From JAAYJR01 sp964495655 (GTDB lineage: Bacteria > Bacteroidota > Bacteroidia > Bacteroidales > Prolixibacteraceae): a stretch of 21,946 nt of DNA. The translations under genes and the position numbers were made by a program. This document shows positions 7,827-15,908 of this stretch, one piece after another (the first letter of the stretch is position 1; every line of letters starts with the position of its first letter). Under the pieces are notes generated by a model. The model saw nothing but the letters and a program-made list of their open reading frames with translations. It was not told the origin of the DNA and did not search any database. The stretch is taken from the NCBI GenBank assembly GCA_964495655.1, contig CAZBWK010000069.1, positions 1 through 21,946 on the forward strand, read 5' to 3'.

Positions 7827-8510
7827 ATGACTGTTTCATTTGTATTGGTTGAACCTGCTGTTCCTGAAAATATCGGCGCTGCTGCCCGGGCAATGAAGAC
7901 AATGGGCTTTTCTGAGCTGATACTGGTCAATCCCTGTCATTATCTTGACGGGCCTGCACGATGGCTGGCTCACGGGTCAGCAGAAATTCTTGAGAACGCT
8001 GCGGTCTTTACTACTCTGAAAGAGGCAGTGTCGGGTTTCGATTTTGTCGTGGGAACTACTGCAAAAAGAAGAAGTGTAAAATATGATTATTGTACGATCT
8101 CCGATCTGCCGGAACTTCTTAATGCTAAAGGAGACTCAATTGAAAGATCTGCCCTGGTATTCGGCCGTGAAGAATCAGGGTTGAAAAATGAAGAATTGAA
8201 ACTTTGCGACCTTGTAACTACTGTCCCCCTTAAAACTGTTAATCCGTCGCTGAACCTGGCACAGGCTGTTATGCTTTATGCATGGGAACTTTCGCAGGCC
8301 ACCGTAAGGGAGAGTAAAACCAGTCAGGGATCGAACCGGATGAGCCTGAAGGTGTTGTCGGGAAAAGTGAGGATTGTATTAACGAAGAGTGGATTTGACG
8401 AAAATTCATTGATTTTTTCACGATTCATGGAACGTGTCAGTATAATGGGGGAAAATGATTTACAGCTACTCCATTCATTTTGTAATAAATTTCTTGAAAA
8501 AGAAAAATAA
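7827..8510 (+). CDS. trmJ: TrmJ-like tRNA (Cm32/Um32) 2'-O-methyltransferase, SPOUT family
   Basis: A SpoU/TrmH-type RNA methyltransferase of 227 residues that would methylate a ribose 2'-hydroxyl using S-adenosylmethionine. The three SPOUT motifs are visible: motif 1 NIGAAARAMK at 15-24 with the catalytic Arg21, motif 2 VFGREESGL at 111-119, and motif 3 NPSLNLAQAVMLYAWEL at 139-155, which forms the trefoil-knot cofactor site. The opening VLVEPAVPENIGAAAR and WLAHGSAEIL are typical of TrmJ (position 32 of the tRNA anticodon loop) rather than TrmH or RlmB; subfamily assignment is moderately sure. A C-terminal helical extension (170-227) follows. It converges on the glycosyltransferase with 23 bases between stops and no visible terminator. 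Confidence 0.82.
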   Translation: MTVSFVLVEPAVPENIGAAARAMKTMGFSELILVNPCHYLDGPARWLAHGSAEILENAAVFTTLKEAVSGFDFVVGTTAKRRSVKYDYCTISDLPELLNAKGDSIERSALVFGREESGLKNEELKLCDLVTTVPLKTVNPSLNLAQAVMLYAWELSQATVRESKTSQGSNRMSLKVLSGKVRIVLTKSGFDENSLIFSRFMERVSIMGENDLQLLHSFCNKFLEKEK

Positions 8511-8533
8511 TATTTCCGGCGTAACAATTCAGG

Positions 8534-9448
8534 TTATCTGTTTATTTCCTGAAGGCTAATTTGGGCGTAATACCCTAATTTGTAGAGGTCGAAGATAAAT
8601 AATTGCGGATTTTTGCCTGTAAGGTTACTTTCGAGAACGTTACTCAGGCGTATAAAAATCCATTTTATCATCGAAGGGGGGATTACTTGCGTTAACATAT
8701 TATATGCATTCAGAAAGCTGATCCTGCTTTTTAAGGCTGATGCATTTGTCCCGGCCGTTTTTGATATAAAAAGCAGGTTTTTCATTGCATCTCTTGTTTT
8801 CATTAAAAAAACAGCCGAATCTTCAATTCCGGTATGTTCAACAGGATTGTCTATATGTAAAGGTTCTGCCCCGTAATTGAAAAGATCAAAACCGAGTAGA
8901 GTGTCTTCATGGCCGTATGAAATGATCTCTTCCCTGAAATGGATTTTTTTAAAAAGGTCACTTTCGATGAAGAAATTGTTAGAGGATATGATGAATCCTT
9001 TTTTGCCGGCGCGTATTTTTGCCGGAACAGCTTCCCTCATGCGTCCGTATTTCCATCTGAGCATCTTTTCACAGTCGCCTGGTTTGCTGTCAGAATATGA
9101 CGTTCCTCCGGATATAATGCATCCGCTCTTTGCATGTTCAATATAATTTTTCAGGAACCTGTCATTGACAAGCCTGGAATCAGCATCTATAAAAAGCTGA
9201 TATCTCCTTTTTGAGTCAAACCCCATTTTGTTGCGAATAGCAGACCTCCCGATATTTTTGTCAAGTTCGAGGTAAATAATGTTGGAAAGCTCTCGCACCC
9301 ACCTGTTTCTTTCTTTAAATTTTTCTTCTGAACTATCGTCATAAACTCTGATATCATAATCGACAGACAAAGTATCTGCCTGCTCCTTTAACTGCCTGAC
9401 CAGGTCGCTGACTTCAATATTGTATACAGGAATGTTGATTGACAGCAT
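8534..9448 (-). CDS. Family 2 glycosyltransferase
   Basis: A 304-residue GT2-type (GT-A fold) enzyme that would transfer a sugar from a nucleotide donor. Visible motifs are the N-terminal INIPVYN, VYDDSS at 35-40 for the nucleotide, NIGRSAIRN at 65-73, the metal-binding FIDADS at 86-91, and the acceptor-side GHEDTLLGFDLF. There is no transmembrane segment, so it is probably a cytoplasmic or membrane-associated enzyme acting on a lipid-linked or cell-surface glycan. It stands alone on the minus strand, with no other sugar-polymer genes next to it, so the acceptor cannot be guessed. It is divergent from the TlpA gene with 139 AT-rich bases between. Confidence 0.85.
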   Translation of the reverse strand: MLSINIPVYNIEVSDLVRQLKEQADTLSVDYDIRVYDDSSEEKFKERNRWVRELSNIIYLELDKNIGRSAIRNKMGFDSKRRYQLFIDADSRLVNDRFLKNYIEHAKSGCIISGGTSYSDSKPGDCEKMLRWKYGRMREAVPAKIRAGKKGFIISSNNFFIESDLFKKIHFREEIISYGHEDTLLGFDLFNYGAEPLHIDNPVEHTGIEDSAVFLMKTRDAMKNLLFISKTAGTNASALKSRISFLNAYNMLTQVIPPSMIKWIFIRLSNVLESNLTGKNPQLFIFDLYKLGYYAQISLQEINR

Positions 9449-9587
9449 TATTTAATAACAGTATTAATTATCAGGTTAAAATTATTGAAAGTGATCTGAA
9501 ATTATTGTAATAAACTATATTTTTGGTAACATATTTTATTTTTACGAATATATTTCGGTTAACAGAGAAGTGTAAATAAATTGACAG

Positions 9588-10982
9588 ATGATTAGAGCTA
9601 TCATATATCTTGCACTATTCCTTCCATTTAATTCTTATGGGGACGGATTAAGGATTGAAGTAAATTTTAAAAAGGAGGCGGGTAAAGAAGTCCTCCTTGC
9701 TCAACATTACCTTGGAAATATTTATGCCAAAGATACTGCGAGACTTGACGAAAGAGGTTACGGTGAATTCCTGTCCGATACATTATTACCACAGGGTCTT
9801 TATAAAATATACCTTGACCAGGACAATCATTTTGATATTTTGCTTGGTTCTCAGCAGAAGTTTTCAATTGCAATTGAATCGTTCAGTATTGACAATGTCA
9901 GTATTGCCGGATCTGACGAGACAAAGGCATTTATTGAATATTCCCTGTTTTTAGCGAATATACAGAAAGAAGTAGATTCTATACAAAAGAAAATAGAATC
10001 GGCAGATGAAGAGGTAAAGGCTGCTTTACATCAGCAACTGGTTAGTTTAAATAACGAGCTCCACAATTACCGGGATAATCTGGAAAAAGATTTACCGAAT
10101 TCTTTTCTTGTTAAATTTATGAGGGCTAACTATGTGCCAAAGCTCGATGAATCTGCGCTTTCACCCGAAGTTCTGAATAATGATTCACTTCTGAGAAGCA
10201 TGAGGTACTATTATCAGAGGGAGCATTTTTGGGACAATTTTGATTATACTGACGAACGGTTCCTGTATACTCCTTTTTTTAAGCCAAAGCTTGAAACATG
10301 GTTTACAAAAGTGCTATATCAGAATTATGATTCTGCAAAATATCATGTAATGGATTTCATAGAAGAGGTTAAGCCCTCGGCGCGAATATTTCAGTTTGTG
10401 ACTTCATTTTTTTTGAACAGCAGTATAAACAGCAAAATAATGGGTATGGATGCCCTTTTTGTAGATATAGCTAGAAAGTATTATTTGACAGGTGAGGCTT
10501 TCTGGGCCTCAGAGGAGTCAATGGAAAAAATAAAAGAAAATCTTCTGTTCCTGGAAAATAACCTTATCGGAATGACAGCACCTGACCTGACACTGGAAAG
10601 TGTTGAAGGAGATTATCTAACCCTGTACGATATTGAAGGATTATATACAATAGTTCTGATTTATGAGCCTAAATGCAATCATTGTGGTGAATTTGTTCCT
10701 GAGCTTTATACAAAGGTTTATAAAGCATATAAAGAAAAAGGATTGGAAGTGTATGCTATTTACTCTATGGATAATAAGAACGATTGGATAAGTTTTATTG
10801 ATGAACACGGACTGAACGAGTGGATAAATGTATGGGATGAAAAACACGCATCACGGTTTAAAATTCTTTATGATGCACGCTACACCCCCGCTATATATCT
10901 TTTAGACAATAATAAAACTATTGTTGGAAAGAAAATGAGTGTTGATCAGATTAGAAATTTTTTAGATTACTATTTAAAATGA
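9588..10982 (+). CDS. Exported thioredoxin-like (TlpA/AhpC-TSA) protein with DUF4369-type N-terminus
   Basis: A 464-residue exported protein with a short signal peptide (MIRAIIYLALFLPFNSYG). The N-terminal 20-110 is a beta-rich DUF4369-like domain, the middle (115-320) is largely helical with a coiled-coil-like stretch at 125-170, possibly DUF5106-like, and the C-terminal 325-464 is a thioredoxin fold. The active site C363-N-H-C366 and the cis-proline in YTPAIYLL (Pro434) are intact, so a periplasmic thiol-disulfide role is likely; partners are unknown. A TATTTTTG -7 element at 9518-9525 could belong to its promoter, but no good -33 box is present. It overlaps the next gene by four bases (ATGA). 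Confidence 0.83.
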   Translation: MIRAIIYLALFLPFNSYGDGLRIEVNFKKEAGKEVLLAQHYLGNIYAKDTARLDERGYGEFLSDTLLPQGLYKIYLDQDNHFDILLGSQQKFSIAIESFSIDNVSIAGSDETKAFIEYSLFLANIQKEVDSIQKKIESADEEVKAALHQQLVSLNNELHNYRDNLEKDLPNSFLVKFMRANYVPKLDESALSPEVLNNDSLLRSMRYYYQREHFWDNFDYTDERFLYTPFFKPKLETWFTKVLYQNYDSAKYHVMDFIEEVKPSARIFQFVTSFFLNSSINSKIMGMDALFVDIARKYYLTGEAFWASEESMEKIKENLLFLENNLIGMTAPDLTLESVEGDYLTLYDIEGLYTIVLIYEPKCNHCGEFVPELYTKVYKAYKEKGLEVYAIYSMDNKNDWISFIDEHGLNEWINVWDEKHASRFKILYDARYTPAIYLLDNNKTIVGKKMSVDQIRNFLDYYLK

Positions 10983-11446
10983 AGAGAATTGACAAACTGG
11001 AAATTTTAGAGGCCCAAAAAAATCTGGCTGACAGAATAGTAAGAATTGGAAAGGCTTTTCTAAGAAAAGAAGATTACCATGAACTTGCAAAAAAGATGAT
11101 TGATGATCTTTATGGATATAATGAGGGACCGGTATTGTTTAAACCGACAAAAGCAGCTCAAAAGCAATTCAGACTGACAAGAGCGGGGGCTGTCTCATAT
11201 TTTGCCGGCATGAATGAAGAATTTCCGGAAGACCATGGATTTGCTCTTAAACCATGGCAGAATGTAAGATTTGAAAATAGCGGGTTCATCTTTTATGAAG
11301 ATCATGCCTTGGTCATGGGTAACTATTATTTTATGGATTTAGATGGAAATGAGACCAAGGTTGAATATACTCTTGGCTATATCCGTACAGAAACCGGGGC
11401 ATTGAAAATTAATATTCATCATTCTTCATTGCCATACAGGCATTGA
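10979..11446 (+). CDS. NTF2-like (SnoaL/CaMKII-association-domain-like) protein
   Basis: A 155-residue soluble protein without signal peptide. The layout suggests an NTF2-like cone fold: helices at 8-48, then the beta-sheet part with NVRFENSGFIFYEDHALVMG and the family-type end ALKINIHHSSLPY (141-153). The motifs VLFKPTKA and EEFPEDHGFALKPW are distinctive. Such proteins bind small ligands or act as oligomeric assembly domains; similar ones are, I believe, sometimes misnamed phosphoribosyl-AMP cyclohydrolase, though nothing here looks like HisI. The start overlaps the stop of the TlpA-type gene (ATGA), implying coupled translation of an exported redox protein and this cytoplasmic one. The exact role is unknown. 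Confidence 0.7.
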   Translation: MKRIDKLEILEAQKNLADRIVRIGKAFLRKEDYHELAKKMIDDLYGYNEGPVLFKPTKAAQKQFRLTRAGAVSYFAGMNEEFPEDHGFALKPWQNVRFENSGFIFYEDHALVMGNYYFMDLDGNETKVEYTLGYIRTETGALKINIHHSSLPYRH

Positions 11447-11490
11447 TGTGATGAAGATCCCAAGGAAAATAGCGGATTATTATTAAATAA

Positions 11491-11524
11491 AAAAGCACTC
11501 AAAATCAACGCTTTAAGTGCTTTT
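11491..11524. terminator. Bidirectional intrinsic terminator
   Basis: The inverted repeat AAAAGCACT (11491-11499) / AGTGCTTTT (11516-11524) is followed by T-rich sequence on both strands. It lies between the convergent NTF2-like gene and tRNA-Lys and can serve both. Confidence 0.75.
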
Positions 11525-11548
11525 GTATTTTTTTGTTTTCGTAAAAAG

Positions 11549-11621
11549 TGACCCAGCTGGGGCTCGAACCCAGGACCCCATCCTTAAAAGGGATGTGCTC
11601 TACCAGCTGAGCTACTGAGTC
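11549..11621 (-). tRNA. tRNA-Lys (anticodon TTT)
   Basis: On the minus strand the cloverleaf is complete in 73 nt. The acceptor stem GACTCAG/CTGGGTC pairs with one G-T wobble, the D arm is GCTC-AGCTGGTA-GAGC, the anticodon stem CATCC/GGATG encloses loop CTTTTAA with anticodon TTT, the variable loop is GGGTC, and the T arm is CTGGG-TTCGAGC-CCCAG. The discriminator base is A. CCA is not encoded and must be added afterwards. Confidence 0.97.
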
Positions 11622-11631
11622 ATCCTCTTAT

Positions 11632-11648
11632 CCTTTGTTCCTCAAAGG
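11632..11648 (-). promoter_or_regulatory. Hairpin in the tRNA-Lys leader
   Basis: A perfect 6-bp inverted repeat, CCTTTG (11632-11637) and CAAAGG (11643-11648), with a 5-base loop, sits between the promoter and the 5' end of the tRNA. It may help 5' processing; this is inference. Confidence 0.45.
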
Positions 11649-11654
11649 CGGGTG

Positions 11655-11685
11655 CAAAAGTAATATTTATTTTATTTCAGGCAAA
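11655..11685 (-). promoter_or_regulatory. Promoter of tRNA-Lys
   Basis: On the minus strand TTTG (11685-11682), 19 bases, then TACTTTTG (11662-11655): a full match to the Bacteroidota TTTG/TAnnTTTG consensus with ideal spacing, followed by a leader of about 30 bases before the tRNA. It serves as an internal reference for the other promoter calls in the window. Confidence 0.8.
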
Positions 11686-11868
11686 CCATGCCAGGGAATT
11701 TATTCATTTTATATTTTATTTTTTACACATACTTACGATTCTGCTTAGTTTTTTTGTAAAGATTATTTGTGATTTTTAAAATTATATTGTAGTATTGGGA
11801 CCTGATTTTACAAGATACTATTCTCTGTCTTGTGTTGTATGCAATTAATAATTAATAATCTTTTTTAA

Positions 11869-12756
11869 ATGGAAATGAAAAACCGAAAACCTGGTGATTT
11901 TATGTCACGCCGCCATTTTATTGGCAGTATGGTTATGGCGGCAGCAGCTGGTCCTTTTTTAACTTCATGTGAAGTAAAGGGCTGGCAAATTGGGTGTTAC
12001 ACCCGGGCGTGGGGGTCCCGGCACTATCTCATAGCATTAGATGGGATGGTCGAGGCCGGCTATAAGTATGTAGGATTAAGCACTCACGATAAAGGAAGAG
12101 TTATTGACCGTGATACAGATCCTGATTTTGCTTTCACAGTGGGTCAGGAGATCAAAAAACGCGGCCTTAGGCTTGTTACTTTATCCGGTGGTACGTTTGA
12201 TGTCAATGCCCCTGTTGATGAAGGAATTAACCAGTTAAAACGTTTGATCGACAATGCAGTGAGATGCGGTGCACCCGTGATTCAACTGAATGATATTGCA
12301 AAACCGGCATTGGAACCGACTTTTTATAAAGTCATATCAGAGTGTTGTGACTATGGTCTGGAAAAGAAAGTGTTAATTACAGTGAAACCACACGGGTCAA
12401 CCGGAGCTGAATGCCGGGCTCATGTTGACAGGGTAAACCATAAAAATTTCAAACTATGGTATGATCCGGGAAATGTTTCTTACTACACTGAAGGGAAACT
12501 GGACCCGGTTCAGGATGCGGAAGCCCTCGACGGAGCTGTTGTGGGTATGGCCGTTAAAGATTTCAAATTACCCAAAAATGTGAATGTTACTCCGGGAACA
12601 GGAATGGTTAATTTTGAAAAGCTTATAATACGTCTGAAACAGGGAGGCTTTACCGGAGGACCTCTGGTTGTAGAATGCCTTGATGTGGGTGATGTTCCTT
12701 TCGTTAACAACGAAGCCAGAAAAGCAAGGGAATATCTTGAGAGAATAACAGCTTAA
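11869..12756 (+). CDS. Tat-exported TIM-barrel sugar isomerase/epimerase-like lipoprotein
   Basis: A 295-residue member of the xylose-isomerase-like TIM-barrel (AP endonuclease 2) superfamily, in which a metal centre isomerises, epimerises or cleaves keto-sugars. A twin-arginine signal (MSRRHFIGS at 12-20, hydrophobic MVMAAAAGPF) and a lipobox LTSC (Cys34) predict Tat export and lipid anchoring. Likely metal or active-site residues are His175 in VKPHG, Asp199 in WYDPGN, Asp231 in VKDFK and Glu269 in VECLD. The Lys-Pro-His block differs from the Glu/Asn-x-His usual at this strand and marks a subfamily I recall from Planctomycetes and Verrucomicrobia. ATG 11902 (MSRRHF) would place the Tat motif at the usual distance and may be the true start. 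It precedes the GH109-like gene by 81 bases. Substrate unknown. Confidence 0.8.
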   Translation: MEMKNRKPGDFMSRRHFIGSMVMAAAAGPFLTSCEVKGWQIGCYTRAWGSRHYLIALDGMVEAGYKYVGLSTHDKGRVIDRDTDPDFAFTVGQEIKKRGLRLVTLSGGTFDVNAPVDEGINQLKRLIDNAVRCGAPVIQLNDIAKPALEPTFYKVISECCDYGLEKKVLITVKPHGSTGAECRAHVDRVNHKNFKLWYDPGNVSYYTEGKLDPVQDAEALDGAVVGMAVKDFKLPKNVNVTPGTGMVNFEKLIIRLKQGGFTGGPLVVECLDVGDVPFVNNEARKAREYLERITA

Positions 12757-12837
12757 GTAATTAAAGGGTAATTAAATTTTAACTTTTTTGAATCTTTTAA
12801 CAGAGTATAAACCTTATAAATCAACAATTTTATTAAG

Positions 12838-14301
12838 ATGAAAACAAATCGCAGGAATTTTATTAAAACAGCCGGTATTACCGGCGGCATTGTGGCTACA
12901 GGTGGATTGAGCTCCTGTAGTGGCGGTGGAAGTGGCCCGGCAGCAGATGCTACTCCGACTATTTGGGATATTTCAAAAAATAAAGGTCAGCAGGTATTTA
13001 ACATGTGCGGCTATGCCGCTCCTAAGTTAGATGTCCTCAGAGTTGGATACATCGGAATTGGCGGTCGCGGAATGGCTGCAGTGAAAAGAATGGCTTTACT
13101 TGAAGGCGTAGAGATCAAAGCTTTATCCGATCTGCATATGGACAGGATTGATGAAGCAAAGGCTTATTTGAAAAAAATGGGTATGCCTGAACCTAAAGGA
13201 TATGCTGATGGCAGCCAGGATCTATGGAAACAGATGTGCGATAAGGAAGATCTGGATTTGGTATATATTGCCACTCCCAGGGATCTTCATCCTTCACAGT
13301 GCGTTTATGCTATGGAAAGCGGGGCTCATGCAGCTACCGAGATTCCAGCTGCCCGCACGATGGAAGAATGCTGGTCGTTAGTTGAGGCCTCAGAGAAGAC
13401 CAAAAAGCATTGCAGTATGATCGAAAACTGTGTGTATGATTTTTGGGAGTTATTGATACTGAACATGGCACGCCAGGGATTTTTCGGTGAGATTGTTCAT
13501 GTTGATGCAGCTTATGTTTCAAACCAGATTAATACCAATCTTCGTAAAGATCTGGAATGGCGTACAAGAGAATTTATAAACAGAGATGGAAATATCTATC
13601 CTACTCATGGTTTAGGTCCTGCCTGTCAGGTATTGAACATTAACCGTGGTGACAGAATGGATTTTATGGTTTCAGTCTCTTCAGCTGACTTTACTATGGG
13701 TAAAGAGATTGAGAAGCGTGCCAAAGAAGATGATTATTACAAACAGTTTATCGGCCAGTGGAAACTGGGTAATGTGAATACTTCTGTTATCAAAACTGTT
13801 AAGGGCAAAACTATTAAATTACAGTACAATGTCGGAAATCCTCGTCCGGGTACCAGAATTCACTGGGTAGTCGGCTCTGAGGGTATTGCCAAGAAACAAC
13901 CTGCCCCCTCAAGGATATCCTACGGAGGTAAAGGCTGGGTAAGTCAGGAAGAATTAAAGGCATTGGAAGAAAAGTTCACTCCCCCGATTGTTAAGATAGC
14001 CGGAGAAATGGCTAAAAAGGTTGGCGGTCACGGTGGAATGGACTTCCTGATGCAGTGGAGGCTTGTTGACTGTCTGCGTAATGGATTGCCGTTAGACATG
14101 GACTGCTATGATGCTGCGGCTTGGAGTTCAATAGTTCCCCTGAGCGAATGGTGTGTTGCCAATAATTCAGTTCCCGTAAGGATACCTGATTTTACAAGAG
14201 GCGCTTATGAGAACAATGAACCGCTCGACATTGCAATGGCAAAAGGAGGAGGTTCAACAAAGATTAAAACAGCCATCAAGTTTGATGACGATTATTTTTA
14301 G
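12838..14301 (+). CDS. GH109-like Gfo/Idh/MocA lipoprotein (NAD-dependent glycosidase)
   Basis: A 487-residue protein of the Gfo/Idh/MocA fold closest to glycoside hydrolase family 109, whose characterised member removes alpha-linked N-acetylgalactosamine through transient oxidation by a tightly bound NAD. The Tat motif NRRNFIK (4-10) and lipobox LSSC (Cys27) predict an exported lipoprotein. The Rossmann loop is GYIGIGGRG (70-78). Where cytoplasmic dehydrogenases have EKP, it has EIPAA (168-172), as in GH109. The GH109 signature is clear: GNIYPTHGLGPACQ (251-264) with Tyr254 and His257, then NINRGDRMDF. Substrate specificity varies in this family, so GalNAc release is only a possibility. A terminator follows, so it and the upstream TIM-barrel gene form a two-gene unit. 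Confidence 0.86.
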   Translation: MKTNRRNFIKTAGITGGIVATGGLSSCSGGGSGPAADATPTIWDISKNKGQQVFNMCGYAAPKLDVLRVGYIGIGGRGMAAVKRMALLEGVEIKALSDLHMDRIDEAKAYLKKMGMPEPKGYADGSQDLWKQMCDKEDLDLVYIATPRDLHPSQCVYAMESGAHAATEIPAARTMEECWSLVEASEKTKKHCSMIENCVYDFWELLILNMARQGFFGEIVHVDAAYVSNQINTNLRKDLEWRTREFINRDGNIYPTHGLGPACQVLNINRGDRMDFMVSVSSADFTMGKEIEKRAKEDDYYKQFIGQWKLGNVNTSVIKTVKGKTIKLQYNVGNPRPGTRIHWVVGSEGIAKKQPAPSRISYGGKGWVSQEELKALEEKFTPPIVKIAGEMAKKVGGHGGMDFLMQWRLVDCLRNGLPLDMDCYDAAAWSSIVPLSEWCVANNSVPVRIPDFTRGAYENNEPLDIAMAKGGGSTKIKTAIKFDDDYF

Positions 14302-14314
14302 AAATATAATTTAG

Positions 14315-14357
14315 TGTCGTGTCAGCCTTTTTCCGGATTGGCGCGGCATTTTTTTTT
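14315..14357 (+). terminator. Intrinsic terminator after the GH109-like gene
   Basis: TGTCGTGTC (14315-14323) pairs with GGCGCGGCA (14340-14348) over nine positions including three G-U pairs, followed directly by nine T residues (14349-14357). It separates the first two genes of the block from the next one. Confidence 0.7.
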
Positions 14358-14406
14358 GCTGACGGATTCAGGAGAAGATCTGTCACCTCAATAAAAATTA
14401 AATCAT

Positions 14407-15672
14407 ATGAAAAATAATGTATCAAGAAGGGACTTCATAAGGCAGGGGGCCTTAGTCGCTTCTGGCGTAAGTGTTTTTCCTGAATCGTTGACGATCTTGA
14501 AGAAAGGCAGGTCACAGGGGGCAAACGACCGAATACGTATTGGTATAATAGGTTGCGGATCAAGAGGTAACAGAGTATATATGAATGGCATTCATAACCA
14601 TGCAGAAAAAATGAATGCAGAAATTGTTGCTGTTTGTGACCCCTGGCGTTTATCAAGAGAACAGACTAACGTAAAAGTAAAAGAGTGGTACGGTCACGAT
14701 GCAAAACAGTTTGTTTCCTACAGGGATCTGCTGGAAATGAAAGATCTTGATGCCGTTATGATAGCCTCTCCCGACCATCTGCATACTCTGCATCTCGAAG
14801 CAGCTGCCAGGGCAGGGAAACACGTATATGTAGAGAAACCACTGGCGATGGATATGGGAAAACTTATAAGTGCAACAGATGCTGTTAAAGAATCGGGTAT
14901 TGTTGTTCAGATAGGTACCCAATTGCGAAGTTTACCAGGGATAAACGGAGCACGCGAGTTATTTAATCAGGGGAAAATAGGAAAATTGTCGAGGGTGGAA
15001 GAGTGCAGGAACAGTCCCCGTCCATACTGGTATGGTTATCTAAGAGATGTTAAAAAGGAGGATGTTGACTGGAAGGAGTTTCTGCACGACAGGCCTGACC
15101 GTCCGTTCAATCCTGATGTATATTCAGCCTGGTATGGGTACTATGAATTTTCGCATGGCCCCATACCAAATTTAGGAGCACATTTTATTGATATTGTCCA
15201 CTTTGTTGCCGGAGCCGGATTCCCTGAATCCTGTGTTTGTCTTGGGGGTACCTACACCTGGAAGGATGAGCACAAATTTACCACACCAGATTGTATACAG
15301 GCAACCTGGACATATCCGGAGGGATTCCTGGTAAGCAGTTCAAATAATCTTGGTAACGGGATGGGTAGTGTCAGGAACTTTTACGGTGATAAGGGTATGA
15401 TCAGGATGAGCAACTGGAATGAGCCGTTTATCAATGCTGATGGTTCACCCCGTGGTGACACTTCCGTTAAAGGTGAAAGAGCAGTCACTCCGGTTGATGT
15501 ACCGGATCATTTCCTGAACTGGCTCCGGTGCATCAGGAAAAATGAAAAAACAATCGCTCCGATAGAAGCCGGCTATCAGCATGCAGTTGCAGTATTGATG
15601 GCAATGAAATCCTATGAAACCGGAAGGAAAACAACATATGACCATAAGCAGAGAAAGATATTGACAGCATGA
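14407..15672 (+). CDS. Gfo/Idh/MocA oxidoreductase with Tat-type N-terminus
   Basis: A 421-residue NAD(P)-dependent sugar dehydrogenase-like protein. The N-terminus has SRRDFIRQGA (6-15), a Tat-type motif, but the hydrophobic part (LVASGVSVFP) is short and there is no lipobox; it may be a soluble periplasmic Tat substrate. The nucleotide-binding loop is IGIIGCGSRGN (45-55), the catalytic EKP motif is at 143-145 (Lys144), and the substrate-side LGAHFIDIVHFV follows. Unlike the preceding GH109-like gene it keeps the dehydrogenase EKP lysine. It is bounded by a terminator upstream and a strong hairpin downstream, so it may be transcribed alone. A likely role is oxidation of a sugar or cyclitol hydroxyl; the substrate is unknown. 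Confidence 0.85.
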   Translation: MKNNVSRRDFIRQGALVASGVSVFPESLTILKKGRSQGANDRIRIGIIGCGSRGNRVYMNGIHNHAEKMNAEIVAVCDPWRLSREQTNVKVKEWYGHDAKQFVSYRDLLEMKDLDAVMIASPDHLHTLHLEAAARAGKHVYVEKPLAMDMGKLISATDAVKESGIVVQIGTQLRSLPGINGARELFNQGKIGKLSRVEECRNSPRPYWYGYLRDVKKEDVDWKEFLHDRPDRPFNPDVYSAWYGYYEFSHGPIPNLGAHFIDIVHFVAGAGFPESCVCLGGTYTWKDEHKFTTPDCIQATWTYPEGFLVSSSNNLGNGMGSVRNFYGDKGMIRMSNWNEPFINADGSPRGDTSVKGERAVTPVDVPDHFLNWLRCIRKNEKTIAPIEAGYQHAVAVLMAMKSYETGRKTTYDHKQRKILTA

Positions 15673-15780
15673 TAATTACCGGAACCTCATCGAAATAGAA
15701 ATAGTTAGCCGGTATGAAGAAATTTGATTTTAAAGCTATTAATAACATTTTCTGATGTATTAATGAATATTACAAGCATA

Positions 15781-15812
15781 GTGAGAAACCTCATAATTCG
15801 AAGGTTTCTCAC
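15781..15812 (+). terminator. Perfect 11-bp hairpin, probable terminator
   Basis: GTGAGAAACCT (15781-15791) and AGGTTTCTCAC (15802-15812) are perfect inverted repeats with a 10-base loop. The following ATTTGCGTTTT is only a modest T tract, so an operator for the next gene is an alternative. It lies in the 236-base space between two Gfo/Idh/MocA genes. Confidence 0.55.
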
Positions 15813-15908
15813 ATTTGCGTTTTATAGAGTTTGTAATTGTACCGGAGTAAATTGGTTTCTTTGGGTTTAAAATTTGTTCTATTTTATAATTCTTAAATTT
15901 TATATACT

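Noticed and set aside
11549..11868. tRNA-Lys as attachment site for an island covering 11869-21897
   Set aside because: The tRNA 3' end faces the other way, and there is no integrase and no repeated tRNA 3' sequence on the far side.
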